DNA of 27,579 nt from JANNWF01 sp052390415 (GTDB lineage: Bacteria > Pseudomonadota > Gammaproteobacteria > Xanthomonadales > Xanthomonadaceae). How positions within the stretch are numbered: the first letter of the stretch is position 1; every line of letters starts with the position of its first letter. The stretch covers positions 1 through 27,579 of the forward strand of contig JBQTGY010000023.1 in NCBI GenBank assembly GCA_052390415.1, written 5' to 3'. The notes beneath the pieces were generated by a model. The model saw only the letters and a program-made list of their open reading frames with translations. It was not told the DNA's origin and made no database searches. Shown piece by piece: positions 16,301 to 24,200 of this stretch. The translations under genes were made by a program, and so were the position numbers.

Positions 16301-18219
16301 CCCAGCACCCACTTGCTGGTGTTGTCACGGTAGTAGATCTGCTCGTTGCGGCTGTTGCCCAGCGAGCTTGAGCGGGTAACGCTCGTTGGACGCGCGAACA
16401 AATCAAAGTTGCTTGCGGGAGCGATCCAATTGAAGGTCGAGCTGTCACGGGTGATGCTGGTGCCGATGCGGGGACGCAGGAATTCTGATGTGAAGGCATC
16501 GCCATTGAAGCGCTGGCTGAAGCCGATCGGATTGGCGTAATTCTGGTTGGTCAACGCCAAGTTGTACGTGGTTTCCTCCGAGTTCAAGACGCTGGTTTCG
16601 GCCGAACCGCGCTCGACTTTTCGCAACAGCCCCTCGTCGTAGCGATAATTGGACCCGAACGTGAATCGCTGCCAGTCGTTGTTCGGGCCAATCACCGTCG
16701 TGTGGGCGGTGGATTCCAAGGCGCAAGCCTCGGTGACGCACACGGGATTCGCGCAGCCCTTGGTTTCGCAGACGGGCACGTAGCCCTCCACGGTATGCGC
16801 GGGCACCCAGGTCAGTCTCGGCCGATAAGAATAGTTCCACTCCATCGCCGGCAGCGCCGGACCGGTAACGGTCTTCTTCAACAGCGTGAAGGCCCAGTAA
16901 TCCCGGACATAAACCGGCACATCGTTGCGCGGATTGTTGGGGCCGGTCCGCTCCCAGTTGATGCAGAACTTCGGCACGTTACTACGCCCGTGCCGCTTCG
17001 GTGCGACGGCAAACTCTGCCGTGGCTCCAGCCGGGTGAGTGACTCGCCCCACGAGCGGCGCAGGAGTTTCGACCAAAGGCCTGAAGTGATCACAACTGCC
17101 CGGCTGGTCGCCGGAATATTCAATATGTGCCCATGTCAACGGCGCAAAGCGGATCTCCCAGCGACTCAAGTCCGGCAAGGCAACGCTGCTGAGGCTGCGA
17201 CCATTGCTGCTGCCGGCCCCGTAGCCATAGGTCCAGGTGCGGCCGTGGCTGCTCGCGGCGGTGATCAAACCCGAACTGGTATAGGGCGCGATGGTGATGG
17301 ATCGACCGTCGCTGGCCGTGATGGACTGCAATCGCACCGCCGCGTTGGGAGCGTTGACGTAGGTGTAGGTGACCGAGTTGCCAAAGCGGTCTTCGACATA
17401 GGTGGCGTACAGCACGTTACGACGACGGTTCAGGCCGATCGGGTTTGCCGTATCCGTCTTGGGGCTGGCCATGGCTTCTTCGTGGTACTGGGCCATCCAG
17501 TCGAAGCGATATTTGATGCCGTCGGCAGTGATCGCCTCAAAACCTTCGCCCCCGTAGACGCCCACCGCATTTTGAATGCTCGACAGGCACTTGAAGTAGG
17601 TGTGGCTTGGCGTCACCCAGTTGTACGGACCGCCGCTGGTTGGCTTGGGCGTGCCTGCCGCTGGAACCAACATCTCGCCGCCCCCAGGCATTTCCGCTTG
17701 CAGGCCCTGCCAGTAGTCAAGCGGTGTGTAGGTCGAAGCGTTCCCCAGATAGTAGGTGGGCGGAGTCGCGTTGGAACACCGTGTTGACGGCCAGCCGAAG
17801 CTTGGGGCGACATTGCCGTAGACACCGCTGATCCGAGGCAAGTCCAGATCCCAATCGCCCATGGGCAGATCGTCGACCATGTCGCTGCGATCCCTGACCG
17901 CATAAGTGCGCTTCAACTCCACTGGCAGCGCCGAATTCCCCGGAATGCTGATGTCGGTAATCGAGAATGCAAGCGCACCGTTATACAGATTGACCTGCTC
18001 GCCAAAGCCATCGGTACCGACTGCCGCTATCGCGCTGCGCGACTGGATGGCCTTGGAAAACTCAGCCCACTGGGTTCTGCCAGAAGGCGTGCCAAGGGGC
18101 TCAAGCGGCTGTCCCTCAAGGATGTTCGGAGTGGGACTCGGCTGCGCCGAGCCCAAACTTGCAACCGCGAACAGCGCAGTTGCGAGCAGGACTGCGCGCG
18201 AAGAGAAATGGAAACGCAT
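13312..18219 (-). CDS. Secreted Rhs/YD-repeat polymorphic toxin
   Basis: This 1635-residue protein has a Sec signal peptide (about 1-26, cleavage after GSAQ or just before). A large N-terminal region follows, including a cysteine-rich stretch near 482-498 (CETKGCANPVC, CVTEAC). YD repeats span roughly 740-1400. The Rhs core runs to about 1472 and contains GLTYMQQRYYDPVVGRFLSV and ends FVDPDGRE. The remaining 160 or so residues are a variable tip: a Gly/Ala helical segment, then a compact domain with PGHEGRDHYHRENPN and SGNPVPRGSDASHLYP. That His/Asp-rich pattern resembles the family I know as polymorphic toxin type 24, but the name is tentative. The YD shell is expected to encapsulate the tip. 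There is no PAAR or VgrG domain, so export is probably Sec-dependent. The tip is lower in GC, as expected for an exchanged module. The immunity-like gene overlaps its stop. Confidence 0.93.
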   Translation of the reverse strand: MRFHFSSRAVLLATALFAVASLGSAQPSPTPNILEGQPLEPLGTPSGRTQWAEFSKAIQSRSAIAAVGTDGFGEQVNLYNGALAFSITDISIPGNSALPVELKRTYAVRDRSDMVDDLPMGDWDLDLPRISGVYGNVAPSFGWPSTRCSNATPPTYYLGNASTYTPLDYWQGLQAEMPGGGEMLVPAAGTPKPTSGGPYNWVTPSHTYFKCLSSIQNAVGVYGGEGFEAITADGIKYRFDWMAQYHEEAMASPKTDTANPIGLNRRRNVLYATYVEDRFGNSVTYTYVNAPNAAVRLQSITASDGRSITIAPYTSSGLITAASSHGRTWTYGYGAGSSNGRSLSSVALPDLSRWEIRFAPLTWAHIEYSGDQPGSCDHFRPLVETPAPLVGRVTHPAGATAEFAVAPKRHGRSNVPKFCINWERTGPNNPRNDVPVYVRDYWAFTLLKKTVTGPALPAMEWNYSYRPRLTWVPAHTVEGYVPVCETKGCANPVCVTEACALESTAHTTVIGPNNDWQRFTFGSNYRYDEGLLRKVERGSAETSVLNSEETTYNLALTNQNYANPIGFSQRFNGDAFTSEFLRPRIGTSITRDSSTFNWIAPASNFDLFARPTSVTRSSSLGNSRNEQIYYRDNTSKWVLGQVSTISVNDPQLGFTMPLSITFDPVTELPVERREFGKLVQRTTYHTGTVQGGLPWQVFDGGNINATTFTDYKRGLPTRVQFADTTALTAQINDRGEMDWATDQLGSKTCYLYDDVGRLITITPPSETTVGSCDNSAWAPTSIVYDRIPVAEYGIDGTHWRRTETTGTAVNTTYYDGLWRPLLERQSSNAGLRAATWRTFDHENRETLVSYPTDTDSNLSATHPGISTQYDAIGRTTRVSHASELSALDTVYSYLPLFRMAVIDPQNRSTITSFQAFDTPDTSNPTLVSQPEGVTTWIQRDVFGKPTSMTRSGHFDGVSQLTTHSFVYDSHQRLCKRIEPESGVTVFEYDTANRISWSAEGQSLTGLTCDRSNANVSDRIHRTYDNLDRLTAVDYPGTTVDKYFEYEVDGMLKRAYTGIWNPSDSSSVADWLYSWNKRRLLTREELVMGTGPFGKRKKYDYQYNSLGHRSTMGFHDGSSVNYAPNAFGQPTQVGTYASGVQYFADGSVKQFTYGNGITRVNTQQQGRPLLKRSQDTRANGTVVHDFEYVFDRSSNVQTITDRGNNGLQTRTLGYDGLNRLTSAHAPSLWGSANYRYDPLDNLRHADQGSRQHRYFYDGNARLGSIRTPSGSTVWSFAYDSRGNQTARGSQTYTFDRANRLISIPGLISGYYYDAHGRRVGEIRSNGFAQYSLYTSDGTLRGNSDSSAVQSVYIHLGNQLIATRKTDYDNLTQITYHHTDMLGSPVVESNAQGIPQSPTYYAPYGEPMNRAVDGPGYTGHQMDAPTGLTYMQQRYYDPVVGRFLSVDPMAADTTTGWNFNRFSYANNNPYRFVDPDGRETLAIRAMERDFESYERGDMSREELDANNAARAGGVVVGAAILAGARSPAAIRALGSMFSRRQSNDLPKNPSNLSKQGYKETSHPAAAQKGHRTFENAKTGDKLRHDQGKPGRPGHEGRDHYHRENPNATGKQDQYLDKSGNPVPRGSDASHLYPKEKP

Positions 18220-18975
18220 GGGCGCGCTGCTCCGGTACTAGGTAAAGGTGGCTGGCAAGCAACAGCCAGAGATCGGGCGGCTGTCAGACCCAATGAAAAA
18301 TGATTCGCGTCGATCCCTCGGGCAGTCCGGTGAGACTGAATCTGGACCAAAAAGTGTGTGTGGAGCCGACGCAGCAGCTGGGTGCGGGAGCCCGGTCAGG
18401 CGCGCCCTCATGTGGTGGCCATGGATTCGGCGCGACGCGAAGGCTAGAGGGCACTTCGGTTGGGCACCAGCTTGTGCAGCCGGAGCGATTTCGACGATGA
18501 TCGCGCGCGCAGTGTCGCGAACTGCCAAACATTCGCAGCCTGGGAGCCGCCACCACGGCTGCGTTCAACGGACGTTTATTTTTCTGCGACGCACCATTTC
18601 TGCTGATCGGGCAGCAGAAAAGAGGTTTCTCGTAGGTGCCGGAGCGATGAATTGCGCAAAACCGAGGTTTTTCGCGGGCCGAAACATTGTCTGCTTTGGA
18701 GTGCGCGTGGAGGCCCAACCGGCTCGACCGATGGGCATCGCCCCTGCCACAAACCTAGGTGCCGGCGCACCACCGTATTGAACGCCCATTGCTGGGCCGC
18801 CGCGGTGCAGGTTCCGGATTTCACTGAAGGCGCAGCCCGGCTCACCAGCTGCCTTTCCAAAGCTGCCCACCGCGGCTGCCCATGGAATTGAGTCAATCCC
18901 GCCGCACTGGGTTACCCTGCGCGCCCGTCGGCAGACGCATCTGCCGCTTTGCCGTGCCTCTGAGTTGAACCCGCC
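18220..18975. other. 756-bp region without a supported gene
   Basis: ORFs here (for example plus-strand 18248-18781 and minus-strand 18284-18718) lack ribosome binding sites and recognisable domains and overlap each other, so I reject them. The region must hold the promoters for rhs (minus) and uup (plus), but I see no strong hexamer pair. It does contain hairpins, listed separately. Confidence 0.5.
18597..18675. repeat. Two adjacent hairpins
   Basis: Perfect 9-bp arms TTTCTGCTG (18597-18605) and CAGCAGAAA (18612-18620) are followed by arms GCGCAAAACC (18654-18663) and GGTTTTTCGC (18666-18675), which have one mismatch. The related strings AGAGGTTTCTCGTAGG (18621) and CGAGGTTTTTCGCGGG (18663) link the two. 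The structure could be a REP-type pair or a structured RNA. Confidence 0.5.
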
Positions 18976-20868
18976 ATGCCTTTGTTGACCGTACAAGACC
19001 TCGACTATTCAGTCGGTGGTCCGCTCCTGATCGAACAAGCCACCTTCAGCATTGATCGTGGCGAGCGCATTTGTATTGTTGGGCGCAATGGCGCGGGCAA
19101 GTCGACCTTGCTGCGGCTGTTGGATGGCGAGCTGAGCCCGGATGGTGGGCGGGTGATTCGCGAGATCGGGGTGCGGGTTGGTCGGATGGCGCAGGAAGTT
19201 GATGCGGGTATTCATGGTCAGGTGTTTGACGTGGTGGCAGCCGGTGCCGGCGATCTGGGCGAGTTGTTGGCGCAGTACCACCACGTGAGTCACGCCGCCG
19301 AGTTCGATGCCAAGTTGCTGGCCGATCTGCACGAGCGCATTGATGCGGCCGAAGGCTGGACGCTGGAGAGCCGTGTCGAAAAAGTGATCGAGCGCTTGAG
19401 CTTGCCTGCGGAGGCCGAGCTTTCCTCATTGTCTGGCGGCATGAAACGCCGCGTGTTGTTGGCGCGCGCGCTGATTTCCGAGCCGGATGTGCTGCTGCTC
19501 GACGAGCCCACCAACCATCTCGATCTGCCATCGATCACTTGGCTCGAAGGTTTTCTGAAGGAGTTCACCGGCGCGATTGTCTTCGTCACCCATGACCGCG
19601 CCTTCCTGCGCGCATTGGCGACGCGAATCATCGAAATCGACCGCGGTGCGGTCAGCAGCTGGCCGGGTGACTACGCCAACTTCCTGCGCCGCAAGGAAGA
19701 ACGTTTGCACGCCGAGGCGCAGGAGAACGCGCTGTTTGATCGCCGTCTGGCCGAAGAAGAAGTGTGGATTCGGCAAGGTATCAAGGCCCGTCGCACCCGC
19801 AATGAAGGTCGCGTGCGCGCGCTGGAAGCGATGCGTCGTGAGCGTTCCGAGCGGCGCGAAAGAAGCGGCAACGTGCGCCTGGCCATCGCCGAAGCAAACA
19901 AGTCCGGACGGCGGGTGTTGCAGGCCGAGAACGTCAACTATTCGATCGGTGAACGCTGTCTGCTGAAGGATTTCACCAGTGTGGTCCAGCGTGGCGACCG
20001 CATCGGCATCATCGGCCACAACGGCTCCGGCAAGACCACCCTGTTGCGCCTGCTGCTGGGCGAGCTGCAACCAGACAGCGGCGAAATCCGCACCGGCACG
20101 CAGTTGGAAGTCGCCTACTTTGATCAACTCCGCAACGTGCTGCGCGAAGATTGGAACGCGTTGGACAACGTCGCCGAAGGTCAGGAGTTCATCGAGATCG
20201 CCGGTCGGCGCGTGCATGCGCTGGGCTATCTGCAGGACTTCATGTTCACGCCTGAACGCGCGCGTGCGCCGATCACTCGACTCTCAGGAGGCGAACGCAA
20301 TCGCCTGCTGCTGGCGCGCCTGTTCGCGCGTCCGTCCAATTTGCTGGTGATGGATGAGCCTACGAATGACCTCGACGTCGAAACGCTGGAACTGCTGGAA
20401 GAACAACTTGCCGCCTATCCCGGCACCCTGCTGCTGGTCTCGCATGACCGCGCCTTTCTGGATGCGGTGACCACCAGCGTGATGGTGCTGGATGGTGATG
20501 GAGGTGCAGTCGAGTATGTGGGCGGCTACAGCGACTACGCACAGATGCAGGCACGTGCCGTGGCATCCCGATCTGCCGACGAGCGCGCCGCAACCAGCGC
20601 CAATTTGGCAGCAATGGTGCCGTCTGTAGGCGCGCCTGCCATCGCACCCAAACGCAAGCTCAGCTTCAAGGAGCAACGCGAACTCGACGGCCTGCCTTTG
20701 CTGATCGAGACGCTTGACGCCGAATCCGCCAGCATCGCGCAAGCGATGAGCGACCCCGCCGTTTTCAGCGACGCCAGTCGCGCCAAAACCCACGGCGCCC
20801 GCTTGGCCGCGATTCAAACCGAGTTGGCGCAGGCCTATGCGCGCTGGGAAGCCTTGGAAGGCGGTTAG
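18976..20868 (+). CDS. uup: ABC-F ATPase Uup
   Basis: This 630-residue protein has two ABC ATPase domains and no membrane segments, the ABC-F layout. Domain 1 has Walker A GRNGAGKST (36-44), signature LSGGMKRR (152-159) and Walker B with DEPTNHLDL. Domain 2 has GHNGSGKTT (347-355), LSGGERNR (436-443) and DEPTNDLDV. Between them is the charged helical linker (about 240-305) with the motif RRTRNEGRVRAL typical of Uup. A Uup C-terminal coiled-coil domain starts near KRKLSFKEQREL (about 558). ABC-F proteins act on the ribosome; Uup is tied to relief of stalling and to suppression of transposon excision. The start codon at 18976 gives MPLLTVQDL, as expected. It stands alone, facing away from rhs. 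Confidence 0.96.
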   Translation: MPLLTVQDLDYSVGGPLLIEQATFSIDRGERICIVGRNGAGKSTLLRLLDGELSPDGGRVIREIGVRVGRMAQEVDAGIHGQVFDVVAAGAGDLGELLAQYHHVSHAAEFDAKLLADLHERIDAAEGWTLESRVEKVIERLSLPAEAELSSLSGGMKRRVLLARALISEPDVLLLDEPTNHLDLPSITWLEGFLKEFTGAIVFVTHDRAFLRALATRIIEIDRGAVSSWPGDYANFLRRKEERLHAEAQENALFDRRLAEEEVWIRQGIKARRTRNEGRVRALEAMRRERSERRERSGNVRLAIAEANKSGRRVLQAENVNYSIGERCLLKDFTSVVQRGDRIGIIGHNGSGKTTLLRLLLGELQPDSGEIRTGTQLEVAYFDQLRNVLREDWNALDNVAEGQEFIEIAGRRVHALGYLQDFMFTPERARAPITRLSGGERNRLLLARLFARPSNLLVMDEPTNDLDVETLELLEEQLAAYPGTLLLVSHDRAFLDAVTTSVMVLDGDGGAVEYVGGYSDYAQMQARAVASRSADERAATSANLAAMVPSVGAPAIAPKRKLSFKEQRELDGLPLLIETLDAESASIAQAMSDPAVFSDASRAKTHGARLAAIQTELAQAYARWEALEGG

Positions 20869-20952
20869 CCAATGGCCAAGCTGAGAGAAAACTCGGCTGA
20901 ACGATGACCAGGCTGGCCGTGCGCGAGAGAGCTCGCTATTGACCGCTGTCAA

Positions 20953-21216
20953 CTAGTCAGCGACCGAGGCTACCTTTTCTTGCACTGCCTGATTCAAGCG
21001 CAGGGCTACCTGCGCGGTGGACAACTGATCAGGTTGTCGCAGGTGATTCTGCATGCTCGCATTCACCTCCGCCAACTCGTTGCCACATTCTTCGACCAGT
21101 TGTCCGACGCGGGTCGACTTCCGCAGCACCTCTGACAGCGATTCTGCTTTCGTTAAAACCATGTTCTTGTTCGTCGCGGTGAACGTCGAAGGCGGTTGAG
21201 CGTTTGCTTTGCTCAC
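20953..21216 (-). CDS. Small unknown protein overlapping the HPF-like gene
   Basis: This is an 87-residue hydrophilic, mostly helical protein with no signal peptide; I do not recognise it. Its most distinctive segment is LVEECGNELAEVNASM, followed by a helix with LSTAQVALRLNQAVQEKV, suggesting a short coiled-coil or adaptor protein. Its GTG start (21214-21216) overlaps the TGA of the HPF-like gene (21213-21215), which argues for translational coupling and supports it being real. An internal ATG gives MVLTKAESL as an alternative start. The overlap with a ribosome-associated factor hints at a joint role in growth arrest, but that is inference. Confidence 0.65.
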   Translation of the reverse strand: MSKANAQPPSTFTATNKNMVLTKAESLSEVLRKSTRVGQLVEECGNELAEVNASMQNHLRQPDQLSTAQVALRLNQAVQEKVASVAD

Positions 21217-21590
21217 AGCGCACCAAGGGCACGCTGGTGTGCTTGTTGCCCAACGCCGCCTTCATTGGCAGGCGACTCGTCATCGCTACGAACCGGCACG
21301 GCCTCGATCACATGCACGAGCTTCAGCAGCGCCCCATCCACAGCCCGATTCAATGAAATCGAATCGTTCTCGATCGAAATGGGTTGGCGGCTGCCGCGCA
21401 GTTGCGCCTCAATCCGACATCGCTGCTCAAACCATCCCGCCTTGCACGCACCCAACTGTGTGACGTGTACATCCACGGTCTCTATCTGCCCAGAGAATGG
21501 CCTCAATGACGCGCTGACTGACTCACGAACTCGGTCACGCAGCATCTGATCGGCATGAATGCGTTCGTCGGTGGAAACAACTATGTGCAT
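21213..21590 (-). CDS. HPF/RaiA-like ribosome-associated protein
   Basis: This 125-residue protein shows the S30AE pattern. MHIVVSTDERIHADQMLRDR is the first strand and helix, then FSGQIETVDVHVTQL, then CRIEAQLRGSRQPISIENDS, then SLNRAVDGALLKLVHVIE. Members bind the 30S subunit near the decoding site and dimerise or inactivate ribosomes in slow growth. This copy is not next to rpoN, where HPF is commonly encoded, and has a poorly conserved tail of about 20 residues. It looks like an additional paralogue rather than the housekeeping HPF. The ATG at 21588-21590 follows CAGGTAA. A small unknown gene overlaps its stop codon. Confidence 0.85.
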   Translation of the reverse strand: MHIVVSTDERIHADQMLRDRVRESVSASLRPFSGQIETVDVHVTQLGACKAGWFEQRCRIEAQLRGSRQPISIENDSISLNRAVDGALLKLVHVIEAVPVRSDDESPANEGGVGQQAHQRALGAL

Positions 21591-21856
21591 GGTTTACCTG
21601 ATAAGGCGGTCAACACCACGCTAGTCAAGCGCATGCTGAGATTGACGAAAGAGTTGCCTGCGAATCGCCGAAGTGAATCATCGAGCGACAGCGACGACCA
21701 TCGCAGCAGAGGCTGCGCCCATTGACCCATATCGTCGGTACGCCAGCCCACATACGCCCCCACAACGCCGGATGGACGCAGGGTGCATGCACGGACATCG
21801 ACCCGGCGGCCATGCCCATCGACCTGCAACAGCACCGGTCCAGCGCCAATTCTCAC
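21581..21856 (-). CDS. Possible small ORF upstream of the HPF-like gene
   Basis: This is a 91-residue frame with a GTG start that ends ten bases inside the HPF-like gene. Its composition is plausible (MRIGAGPVLLQVDGHGRRVD, later GAYVGWRTDDMGQWAQPLL). The same frame is open further upstream to a TGA at 21890. No domain is recognised. It may be a real short gene, the decayed end of a gene, or chance. It fills most of the 345-bp gap between the HPF-like and CHAD genes. Confidence 0.3.
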   Translation of the reverse strand: MRIGAGPVLLQVDGHGRRVDVRACTLRPSGVVGAYVGWRTDDMGQWAQPLLRWSSLSLDDSLRRFAGNSFVNLSMRLTSVVLTALSGKPCT

Positions 21857-21935
21857 GTCCCGCTGGCTTTCGGCGAGATCCCGTACGAGTCAGGCGCCAC
21901 AGACGAACGGCACGTCCCGCTCAAACCGAGCCCGT

Positions 21936-22853
21936 TCAGCCCTCACTTGTCCCCTGAGATTCGGCGGCCGCCACGTTCGTTGCTCGCTTTGATCTGGCAG
22001 CGGATTCGCTGGCCTTCGCAGGCTTCGCCAACAGGCGCCGGCGCGCGGCAGCGAGTTCCCCATCGTGGCGTTTGCAGGCGGCGCGGCGTTCTTTATCCAG
22101 CAAGCGACGCAGCGAGCGGGTTTCATGCGCGTGACCGCACTTGCGCAAGGCGGCGGCCGCCATCCATAAATCGCCTTCGCTGCCCATCTCTCGGGCGAGA
22201 TCGAGCAAGACCACGGCACCGGCATCGCGGCGACGGATAACGTGAGCGGTGGCCTGACGCAATGCAGCCAACCTCCGCAGGCGGCGGCGCAGATCGTGGC
22301 GATGGGTGCGCTCGACGCGGCCCAGTGCCTCCTTCAGCGCCTCCCGCACGCGTGAGCGGGCGCGTTCGATGGCTTGGCCGATGCGCTTTTCGCTGATCTC
22401 TGCCAACGGCCATTTGGCGAGCCGCGACTGCAACCGAGCCGCCGCCTTTTCCAACGCATCCCAAAATGGCGCTTCGGGCGGATAGTTCGCCCACATGGCC
22501 AGCCGTGCCGCTCGAATCTGCGCCAAGGCGCTATCCAACTGAGAACGATCCGCGTCGTTCAGTTCGCGCTTGCCCAACTTCTCGACCAGTTCGAGGCGCA
22601 CAGCCGCGTCCCGCAAGCGTCCCAAGCGCCGTCTGAATCGCTTCAACAACCCGTCCTCGCGCCGCGCCCATTCGACATTGCCGGGCGCCGTGAGGCGCAC
22701 CAGCGCGCGCATTCGTTGCAAGGCCTTGCGACACCCGTGCACACCCACGTCTTTACCGCGGCGAGCGAGGGCGAGCTTCCGGATCAGCTCACGCAATTCA
22801 GTTTCTGCGAGATCGCGAAGGCGCTCGCCAGGAGCAGTGGGTTGAGCAGTCAT
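21936..22853 (-). CDS. CHAD domain protein
   Basis: This 305-residue, strongly basic, all-helical protein has the CHAD pattern. The key element is VHGCRKALQRMRALVRL near 37-53, followed by FRRRLGRLRDAAVRLELVEKL and later RTHRHDLRRRLRRLAALRQ. CHAD proteins bind inorganic polyphosphate through conserved His/Arg/Lys surfaces and often pair with CYTH triphosphatases; no CYTH domain is fused or adjacent here. The C-terminal 30 residues are Ala/Ser/Lys-rich and probably disordered. The frame reaches a TTG at 22907, but the ATG at 22851-22853 (MTAQPTAPGERLRD) is a better start, though without a clear ribosome binding site. It is divergent from the oxidoreductase. Confidence 0.88.
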   Translation of the reverse strand: MTAQPTAPGERLRDLAETELRELIRKLALARRGKDVGVHGCRKALQRMRALVRLTAPGNVEWARREDGLLKRFRRRLGRLRDAAVRLELVEKLGKRELNDADRSQLDSALAQIRAARLAMWANYPPEAPFWDALEKAAARLQSRLAKWPLAEISEKRIGQAIERARSRVREALKEALGRVERTHRHDLRRRLRRLAALRQATAHVIRRRDAGAVVLLDLAREMGSEGDLWMAAAALRKCGHAHETRSLRRLLDKERRAACKRHDGELAAARRRLLAKPAKASESAARSKRATNVAAAESQGTSEG

Positions 22854-22944
22854 AGACCAACGGCATGGGGGTAAGCCGCTGGAGTCTGCCAGCTTCAGCG
22901 TCGGCAAAGGTTACAGTCGCTACCTCATCGCAAGAACCTGCCTG

Positions 22945-23991
22945 ATGCGCAAGATCGTCATCCGCAAACCCGGCGGCTACGCAGCGCTGGAACTGATCGA
23001 GCGACCCGACCCGACGCCGGCCAGCGGCGAAGTGTTGATCGCAGTGGAAGCCTGCGGTGTCAACTATGCCGACGGCATCATCCGCATGGGTCTGTACGCA
23101 TCTGCGCGCGAGCTGCATGGGTATCCGATCACACCAGGATTTGAAGTCGCCGGAACGGTTGCTGCGGTGGGTGCCGGCGTGTCTGCCTTGAAAGCGGGCG
23201 ATGCCGTGGTGGCGATCACCCTGTTCGGCGGCTATTGCGACCGCATTGCGCTTCCAGCCGCGAATGTTTTTCGTCGACCGGGCAGCCTGTCGGCAAGTCA
23301 AGCCGCCGGGCTGCCCACCGTGTTTCTCACCGCCTGGTTCATGATTCATCGGCAGCTTCATCCGCAGATCGGCGAGCACTGGTTGGTGCACTCAGCCGCG
23401 GGTGGCGTGGGATCGGCGCTGACCCAGTTGGGAGCCCTCGCCGGCTGCGAGGTAACCGCCGTGATCGGCAGCGGCCACAAGCGCCAACACTGTCTGGACA
23501 TGGGCGCGAAGGTGGTCATCGACAAATCCTCGCAGCCGCTTTGGGCCACGGCCGAAGCGTTGCTGCCGTCGGGATTTGACGCGGTCTTCGACGCCAACGG
23601 CGTCTCCACGCTGAAACAAAGCTATGCCCATCTTGCGCCCACAGGCCGACTCGTCATCTATGGCTTCCACAGCATGCTGCCCAAGGACGGGAGACTGAAC
23701 TGGCTGCGCCTGGCCTGGGATTGGCTGCGCACACCGCGCTTCAACCCGCTGGACATGACCCAGAACAACCGCAGCGTATTGGCCGCCAATCTGAGTTTCC
23801 TGCAGTCGCACAGCGCGGCGCTGCGTGAGGGCATGCAGTGGCTGTTGCAACGCTTCGAGGACGGACGCTTGACGCCGCTGCCGATCGAGACTTTTCCGCT
23901 AAGCCAAGCTGCCGCCGCGCAGGCGCGGCTGGAGTCGGGGCAGACATTAGGGAAACTGGTGTTGCTGACGGACCATAGGCTGGGTTCATAG
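22945..23991 (+). CDS. VAT-1-like zinc-independent quinone oxidoreductase (MDR family)
   Basis: This 348-residue medium-chain dehydrogenase/reductase has the GroES-like substrate domain with CGVNYADGIIRMGLY (37-51) and GFEVAGTVAAVG (65-76). The NAD(P)H-binding Rossmann domain carries HSAAGGVGSALTQLG (149-163). Catalytic and structural zinc ligands of alcohol dehydrogenases are missing. LPTVFLTAWFMIH and the LAPTGRLVIYGFHSMLPK block fit the VAT-1/quinone reductase subgroup. The likely reaction is NADPH-dependent reduction of quinones or enones; the substrate cannot be read from the sequence. The ATG at 22945 gives the expected MRKIVIRKPGG start. A GCAGAG-type repeat follows its stop. Confidence 0.92.
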   Translation: MRKIVIRKPGGYAALELIERPDPTPASGEVLIAVEACGVNYADGIIRMGLYASARELHGYPITPGFEVAGTVAAVGAGVSALKAGDAVVAITLFGGYCDRIALPAANVFRRPGSLSASQAAGLPTVFLTAWFMIHRQLHPQIGEHWLVHSAAGGVGSALTQLGALAGCEVTAVIGSGHKRQHCLDMGAKVVIDKSSQPLWATAEALLPSGFDAVFDANGVSTLKQSYAHLAPTGRLVIYGFHSMLPKDGRLNWLRLAWDWLRTPRFNPLDMTQNNRSVLAANLSFLQSHSAALREGMQWLLQRFEDGRLTPLPIETFPLSQAAAAQARLESGQTLGKLVLLTDHRLGS

Positions 23992-24009
23992 AAGCTCTCA
24001 CCGCGAATG

Positions 24010-24100
24010 CGCAGAGGAACGCGGAGGTCGCAAGAAGGGCATTTTGCGGGCGTGGCGCTCTGTCGTAATTGTCCATGGCGTTTTTCTGCGTTCCTCTGCG
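24010..24100. repeat. Inverted repeat of CGCAGAGGAACGC
   Basis: CGCAGAGGAACGC (24010-24022) and its exact reverse complement (24088-24100) flank 65 bases. Further CTCTGCG/GCAGAG units follow to about 24118. Such GCAGAG-rich repeats are common between genes in proteobacteria. It could form the 3' end of the oxidoreductase transcript. Confidence 0.65.
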
Positions 24101-24174
24101 ACTCTCTGCGCCTCCGCATTGAGCGCTTTGGCTTTGCTCCGGGTTGACGCCTCGACACCCATCAGCCACCCTTC

Positions 24175-24200
24175 CATCCTTGAATCGCGATGAAAGGATG
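24175..24200. promoter_or_regulatory. 26-bp near-perfect palindrome, candidate operator
   Basis: Arms CATCCTT (24175-24181) and AAGGATG (24194-24200) share their centre with the palindrome ATCGCGAT (24184-24191). Only the GA dinucleotides between break the symmetry, so 22 of 26 positions match. It overlaps the start of the ArsR-type regulator. That is the expected size and place for autoregulation by a dimeric winged-helix repressor. Confidence 0.6.

Noticed and set aside
15217..16371. 384-codon plus-strand ORF within rhs
   Set aside because: It is antisense to YD repeats; the repeated character of the coding strand explains the open frame.
18248..18781. 177-codon plus-strand ORF and the opposing 144-codon ORF
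   Set aside because: They overlap on opposite strands, have odd composition and recognisable features in neither; the hairpins here explain the repeated short peptides.
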